From Candidatus Gastranaerophilales bacterium (lineage in GTDB: Bacteria > Cyanobacteriota > Vampirovibrionia > Gastranaerophilales > CAJFVJ01): 9,693 nucleotides of DNA. The DNA lies in the NCBI GenBank assembly GCA_028694275.1, contig JAQUTS010000058.1:1-9693 (forward strand). The letters run 5' to 3'. The notes below the pieces were generated by a model. The model was not told where the DNA came from and made no database searches. It was given only the letters and a program-made list of their open reading frames with translations. Of this stretch, positions 5,535 through 9,693 are shown piece by piece. The stretch's first letter is position 1; the number at the start of each line of letters is the position of its first letter. The position numbers and the translations under genes are program-made.

Positions 5535-6452
5535 TTAGAATAATCTTTTGAAAAAGTCTTTTATGTTTCTACCGACTTTTTTGCCTGTATCCGGTATGGA
5601 TTCTGCATTTACGCTGTGTCGTACTTGTTTGTCGACTATCATATCATTGGTTTCTGCTGATGTTTTGATAGCTTTTGACAGGCTGAAACCTTCAATTCTG
5701 TTGAGTAAAGCGGCATCCAGTTCATCTGTTCTGTTTTTGCCGAACATATCCACAATAAAATCAGCATCTTTTGCCATTGCCTCAGGCATAATGATTTTGA
5801 TCTGCGGTTGAGTATCTTTTAGGGTGTAAATTTTTGCCAATTCATATAATTTGAGCAAAGATTCACGCTTTTTATCAACACTTTGATGTTCAAAAATGAC
5901 CTTGAACTCTTTTGGTTCAATTTTGTTGTATTTGTCATTTATGGCTTTGTTGATTGTGGAATCAGCATAATCATCAAAGGTTTTTAATGTAATAAAAGCA
6001 GGAGATCTTTTTGGTTGAACTTTTTCTGCTTTAGTAGTTTTTGCAGGAGTTTCAGGAGCAGTTGTTTTGGCCGGGGTTTTTGTTTCAGAAGATTTGAATT
6101 TTTTGAAGAATTTTGTAACTGCTTCTGAAATATTTTTTCTTTTTTTGTAGGCATAAATTCCGCCTGCTGTTAATCCGCCTAATACCAAAAGTGTGCCTAG
6201 CAAAGAACCCTTTTTTCTTTCTTGAGATCGTTGCATGTTGTACTGGGTGTATTGCGCATCGGGACTTGAAAAATTGTAAGAATCTTTTGGTGCAGATTCT
6301 ACTTTTGTCATTTTTTTTGTGCCGTATAAATCATTTTGTATAAATCCGTGTTTGTCTTGAACAGGAGTCTCAGAGACTGGTTCAGGATTTATTGTAAGTC
6401 CTGCCGGTGCTACATCATACGCTCCGAATGTCAATTTTGAAACACTAACCAT
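5535..6452 (-). CDS. Hypothetical single-pass membrane protein with N-terminal TFG motif
   Basis: I do not recognise the family of this 305-residue protein. It starts with a polar segment carrying K-L-T-F-G-A-Y (6-12), then a Tyr/Gln/Ser-rich stretch. One membrane helix (about 83-102, Gly/Leu-rich) is flanked on both sides by basic clusters (R-K-K and K-K-R-K), which leaves its orientation unclear. A Thr/Pro/Lys linker (about 122-148) contains the repeat T-P-A-K-T-T twice. The C-terminal part (about 150-305) is a mixed helical and strand domain that ends in a basic amphipathic helix (D-F-F-K-R-L-F, 299-305). A similar K-F-F-K-K-F (114-119) lies just after the membrane helix. There is no cleavable signal peptide. 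AAGG lies seven bases before the ATG, supporting the start. The gene is monocistronic, ending at a strong terminator. No catalytic motif is visible, so a structural or scaffolding role is possible but unsupported. Confidence 0.82.
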   Translation of the reverse strand: MVSVSKLTFGAYDVAPAGLTINPEPVSETPVQDKHGFIQNDLYGTKKMTKVESAPKDSYNFSSPDAQYTQYNMQRSQERKKGSLLGTLLVLGGLTAGGIYAYKKRKNISEAVTKFFKKFKSSETKTPAKTTAPETPAKTTKAEKVQPKRSPAFITLKTFDDYADSTINKAINDKYNKIEPKEFKVIFEHQSVDKKRESLLKLYELAKIYTLKDTQPQIKIIMPEAMAKDADFIVDMFGKNRTDELDAALLNRIEGFSLSKAIKTSAETNDMIVDKQVRHSVNAESIPDTGKKVGRNIKDFFKRLF

Positions 6453-6546
6453 TTTTCCACCTTTGTAAATTACTTAATCATAATAAGAGCAAACATCGTA
6501 AAAATTGCCTTTAAAATCACACATGTAAATTTTTTGTAACATGCTA

Positions 6547-6569
6547 AAACCCCATGATTACATGGGTTT
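6547..6569 (-). terminator. Weak candidate terminator after prfB
   Basis: CCCATG (6551-6556) pairs with CATGGG (6561-6566) around the loop ATTA. AAA/TTT flanks extend the stem past a mismatch at C6550. On the minus strand it follows the prfB stop (6576) and is trailed by GTTTTAGC, a short and imperfect U-run. It is the only candidate end for the secA-prfB transcript in the gap. Confidence 0.5.
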
Positions 6570-6575
6570 GAGCCG

Positions 6576-7668
6576 CTATGATTTGAGATAAGTTTCTATG
6601 AACCCATCAAGATTTCCATCCATAACAGAATCCACATTGCCCACTTCATAGCCTGTTCTTAGGTCTTTGACCATTTTGTAAGGATGAAAAACATACGAGC
6701 GTATTTGGCTGCCGAAGTTTACATCCATTGCTTCACCTTTGAGTTCAGAGAGTTTTTGGTCATGTTCTGCTTGTTTGATGGCAAGAAGTTTTGATGCCAA
6801 AAGCTCAAGTGCGATTTCTTTGTTTTTTAGTTGCGAGCGTTCTTGTTGGCATTTGATTACAATGCCGGTTGGCTTATGAATCACTCGTACGGCTGTTTCT
6901 ACTTTGTTGACATTTTGCCCGCCTGCGCCGCCTGAGCGCATTGTTTCGACTTCAATCTCATCAGGTGGGATTTCGATTTTTTTGCCTATATCTTCTATGA
7001 TTGGTGAAACTTCACACGCTGCAAAGCTTGTCTGGCGTTTGCCGTTTGCGTTGAAAGGAGAAATTCTGACCAGTCTGTGCACACCTTTTTCGGCCTTTAG
7101 ATATCCAAAGGCATTTCGCCCCGAAACTCTCATAGAGATACTCTTTAGTCCTGCTTCATCACCATCAGAAGAGTCTGTTATTTCAATAGTCCAGTTTTTG
7201 CTTTCGCAATACCTTGAATACATTCGAAATAACATCTGTGCCCAATCTTGTGCGTCTGTTCCGCCTGCGCCTGCATTGATGGTAAAAAGTGCATCACAAT
7301 GATCATATTCGCCGCTTAACATGCGCTCAAATTCCCATTGAGCAAGTTCTTTTGAAAGTTTGGATATGTTTTGTTGAGCTTCTTGATTTAGGCTTTCATC
7401 ATCTGATTCTTCTGCTAATTCAAGCAAAAGTTGTGTATCTTCAAAGAGACTTTGCCATTCATTGTGCTGGTTGAGGAGTTTTTTTGCTTCGTTCAATTTG
7501 CGAGACAATTCCCCTGCTTTTTGTTGGTCTGACCAAATATCAGGTTCTTGAAGCTTTGCTTCAAGGTCTTTTATTTGGGCATTTAAGCTCTCTTCGTCAA
7601 AGACACTCCTTGTGGAAGGAGAGTTTTTGATTTATTTCATCTAGTGCTTTTTTTGTTTCTATATCCAT
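6576..7668 (-). CDS. prfB: Peptide chain release factor 2 (RF2), made by +1 programmed frameshift
   Basis: RF2 enters the ribosomal A site at UGA and UAA and hydrolyses peptidyl-tRNA. The gene starts at ATG 7668-7666 and encodes 23 residues before an in-frame TGA (7599-7597). Skipping T7599 joins it to a 340-codon frame ending at TAG 6578-6576, for a 363-residue protein, the usual RF2 length. The joined sequence continues naturally into the N-terminal helical domain (L-Q-E-P-D-I-W-S-D). The codon-recognition tripeptide S-P-F (203-205) marks RF2 rather than RF1, and the catalytic G-G-Q (249-251) sits in the expected S-G-G-A-G-G-Q-N-V-N context. A start at the in-frame TTG 7508 would drop the N-terminal domain and is rejected. 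prfB begins one base after the secA stop with only a weak GGA upstream, so translational coupling is likely. The secA-prfB order is also known from Bacillus. Expression should be autoregulated through the frameshift. Confidence 0.96.
7596..7611 (-). promoter_or_regulatory. RF2 +1 programmed ribosomal frameshift site
   Basis: On the minus strand this reads AAGGAG (7611-7606), TGT, CTT (7602-7600), TGA (7599-7597), C. It has the elements of the classic prfB site: an internal Shine-Dalgarno-like hexamer three bases before a slippery CTT, then UGA followed by C. When RF2 is scarce, the ribosome pauses at UGA and the peptidyl-tRNA on CUU slips forward one base to UUU, so the next codon read is GAC. 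When RF2 is abundant, a 23-residue peptide is released instead. Confidence 0.96.
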
Positions 7669-7669
7669 T

Positions 7670-9693
7670 TTATTTTCCGCAACATTTTTTGTATTTTTTG
7701 CCGCTGCCGCAAGGGCAAGGGTCATTTCTTCCTATTTTTTCATCTTCCGATTTGGCACTTGTGACAAATTGTTCCATTGCTTTTGAAAGTTTTGTTTCTT
7801 GTTCGCCTAATATTTCGATATGGACTTTTGCCCTGAAAAGATATGAGACTACTTCTTTTTGAATATCAAACATCATAGCATTAAACAGGTTAAAAGCTTC
7901 TCTTTTGTATTCGATAAGAGGGTCTTTTTGCCCGTAAGCACGGAGTCCTATGCCTTCTCTTAGCATGTCGATATTGTGTAAGTGATCTATCCATTTGTTG
8001 TCTACTACTCTAAGCAAAATATCTTTTTCGATGAGTCTTACGACGCTTTCGTCTTCATCGGAGAGTTTTTCGTAGGAGTCGTTGATTCTTTGCTCGTGTT
8101 CTTCGTATGCTTTTTTCGCCAAAAGCTGCAATCTTTCTTGAATTTCCATAAAAGGAAGATCTTTGATATCATCCACTGATAGTTTTCCAAGTTGTGGAAT
8201 TGTTGAATGAATTGAGCCTACAAGACCATCCAATGATTCTTGATCATAATCAAAAGGAACCATTTCAGGGCTCAAGTAGGTATAAAGAATGCGAGTTATT
8301 TCACAATCTATCATATAGAGAATTTCTTCTCTGAGGTCTTTACCTTCTAAGACACGTCTTCTTTGGGCGTAGAATCTTTCACGCTGTTGATTCATTACAT
8401 CATCATATTCAAGAACGTGCTTTCTTGTATCAAAGTGATATGTTTCAACTTTTTTCTGTGCGGATTGAATTTGGCGCGTAATTAAAGGTGATTCAATGGC
8501 CATATCTTCTTCGATGATTAGTGTATTCATAATTGCAGCAACTTTATCACCGCCGAATATTCTCATCAGATTATCTTCAAGTGATAAGAAAAATCTTGTT
8601 GACCCTGGGTCTCCTTGACGCGCTGCACGACCTCTCAATTGGTTATCAATACGGCGTGATTCGTGTCTTTCCGTACCGATTACGTGTAAGCCGCCTGCTT
8701 TGACGACATCTTCGTGTTCTTGTTTTGTTATCTCAAGGGCTTCCTCAAGAGCTTTTTGGCGTTCTTCTTTGTAGTTTTTGTCATCGGGTTTGATTCCTTT
8801 TTGTGTAAGGATATCTTTTGCCAAAAACTCCGGATTTCCCCCGAGTAAAATATCTGTTCCGCGGCCTGCCATGTTGGTTGCTATTGTTACTGCACCTTTT
8901 CTGCCTGCTTGGGCTATGATTTGCGCTTCACGTTCGTGGTGTTTGGCGTTTAGGACATTGTGATTTAGGCTTCTTTTCTTTAAAAGGCTTGATAGAAGTT
9001 CTGATTTGTCGATGCTTATTGTTCCGACCAAAACAGGGCGTCCTTTTTTGTTTTGCTCAATGATTTCGTCCACAACAGACAGGTATTTTTGTTTTTCTGT
9101 TTTGTAGACAACATCTGTCATATCTTTTCTTTGGTCGATTTTGTTTGTCGGAATTTGTGTAACTTCAAGGCCGTATATTTTGCCGAATTCAGCCTCTTCT
9201 GTCATTGCAGTACCTGTCATACCGGATAATTTGGGATAAAGCCTGAACAGGTTCTGGAATGTGATACTTGCAAGGGTTTGGGTTTCATCTTGGATTTTGA
9301 CTCCTTCTTTGGCTTCTATTGCCTGATGCAATCCATCAGACCAGCGGCGACCTTGCATAAGCCTTCCCGTAAACTCATCAACGATTACGATTTCATTATC
9401 TTTTACGACATAATCCGTATCTCTTTTGAAAAGTTCTTTGGCTTTTAGTGCCTGCAAAAGATGGTGGGCAAATTGGTTTGAAGCATCAAAAAGATCTTCG
9501 ATTCCAAGTACTTCTTGCGCGCGGTCTATGCCTTCTTCTGTCAAAATCACGTTTTTATTTTTTTCTTCGACGGTATAATCGAGTTCTTTTTTTAGTTTTG
9601 GGGCAAGTTTTGCCATTGTTTTATAAGCTTCAGCTGATTGTTCAAGGCGGCCGCTTATAATAAGAGGTGTTCTTGCTTCATCAATTAAAATAC
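7670..9693 (-). CDS. secA: Preprotein translocase ATPase SecA, 5' end outside window
   Basis: SecA is the motor ATPase that drives unfolded preproteins through SecYEG. The visible part is 673 codons. It opens in the family motif I-L-I-D-E-A-R-T-P-L-I-I-S-G, which is near residue 205 of known SecA proteins, so the Walker A region is missing only because the window ends; the full protein should be near 875 residues. Visible motifs, numbered from the first visible residue, are V-D-E-F-T-G-R (104-110), S-G-M-T-G-T-A (156-162), T-N-M-A-G-R-G-T-D-I (272-281) and the second ATPase-domain arginine motif R-G-R-A-A-R-Q-G-D-P-G-S (353-364). Scaffold and wing domains follow. The C-terminus (657-673) is a zinc-binding SEC-C tail with Cys at 659, 661, 670 and 671 (C-x-C-x8-C-C), which contacts SecB or ribosomes in other bacteria. 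The stop TAA lies one base before prfB. Confidence 0.97.
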   Translation of the reverse strand, partial: ILIDEARTPLIISGRLEQSAEAYKTMAKLAPKLKKELDYTVEEKNKNVILTEEGIDRAQEVLGIEDLFDASNQFAHHLLQALKAKELFKRDTDYVVKDNEIVIVDEFTGRLMQGRRWSDGLHQAIEAKEGVKIQDETQTLASITFQNLFRLYPKLSGMTGTAMTEEAEFGKIYGLEVTQIPTNKIDQRKDMTDVVYKTEKQKYLSVVDEIIEQNKKGRPVLVGTISIDKSELLSSLLKKRSLNHNVLNAKHHEREAQIIAQAGRKGAVTIATNMAGRGTDILLGGNPEFLAKDILTQKGIKPDDKNYKEERQKALEEALEITKQEHEDVVKAGGLHVIGTERHESRRIDNQLRGRAARQGDPGSTRFFLSLEDNLMRIFGGDKVAAIMNTLIIEEDMAIESPLITRQIQSAQKKVETYHFDTRKHVLEYDDVMNQQRERFYAQRRRVLEGKDLREEILYMIDCEITRILYTYLSPEMVPFDYDQESLDGLVGSIHSTIPQLGKLSVDDIKDLPFMEIQERLQLLAKKAYEEHEQRINDSYEKLSDEDESVVRLIEKDILLRVVDNKWIDHLHNIDMLREGIGLRAYGQKDPLIEYKREAFNLFNAMMFDIQKEVVSYLFRAKVHIEILGEQETKLSKAMEQFVTSAKSEDEKIGRNDPCPCGSGKKYKKCCGK

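Noticed and set aside
6904..7302. 132-codon plus-strand frame opposite prfB
   Set aside because: It lies entirely inside prfB, whose product is unmistakable. It has no ribosome binding site or promoter and reads as antisense of conserved RF2 motifs.
7506..7508. TTG start for a 310-residue RF2
   Set aside because: It would remove the first N-terminal helices, which are clearly encoded upstream in the same frame, and ignores the frameshift signal.
7597..7599. In-frame TGA making prfB look like a broken gene
   Set aside because: The stop sits in the exact context of the RF2 frameshift site, and both flanking frames encode continuous RF2 sequence, so it is regulation, not decay.
1..9693. Search by eye for CRISPR arrays, tRNA, insertion sequences and phage or defence genes
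   Set aside because: No regularly spaced repeats, cloverleaf-like segments, transposase motifs or terminal inverted repeats were seen. Every gene fits a chromosomal housekeeping or envelope role, or is unrecognised.

Overview
This AT-rich bacterial window looks like an ordinary chromosomal core region. The best guess for the lineage is a non-photosynthetic relative of Cyanobacteria (Melainabacteria/Vampirovibrionia, possibly gut Gastranaerophilales). That guess rests on three things: an omega-like RNA polymerase subunit whose C-terminal end resembles the cyanobacterial form, a short N-terminal 'SFG/TFG' motif in two unrelated proteins, and a flagellar stator pair next to AMIN-type envelope genes. 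It comes from remembered family features, not from a search. The genes use standard stops, and RF2 keeps its UGA-dependent control site, so UGA is read as stop.

Layout: all protein genes but one are on the minus strand. Positions 1-1766 hold the stator operon motA-motB, with motB running off the left edge. A divergent plus-strand gene at 1949-2194 encodes a probable omega subunit (rpoZ) behind a very good sigma-70-type promoter. It converges on a phosphoglucomutase-type phosphohexomutase (2258-3988), and one strong hairpin between them can terminate both. Next come two single-pass membrane proteins with their own terminators. One has a signal peptide, an AMIN-like domain and a long cytoplasmic tail (4252-5397). 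The other has no recognised family (5535-6452). The right end holds secA (7670-9693, N-terminal part outside the window) and prfB (6576-7668), one base apart as an apparent operon. prfB is intact only if read through a textbook +1 programmed frameshift at 7599.

The genes serve general functions: motility (MotA/MotB), transcription (omega), sugar-phosphate metabolism (phosphoglucomutase), Sec export (SecA) and translation termination (RF2). No stretch over 300 bases lacks a gene. The longest gap (3989-4251) is a very AT-rich leader with a large inverted repeat and a terminator. I found no mobile element, CRISPR array, tRNA or rRNA, and no convincing new multi-gene system. The least explained items are the two membrane proteins, the shared SFG/TFG motif, the long C-terminal extension of MotB and the inverted repeat upstream of the phosphohexomutase.
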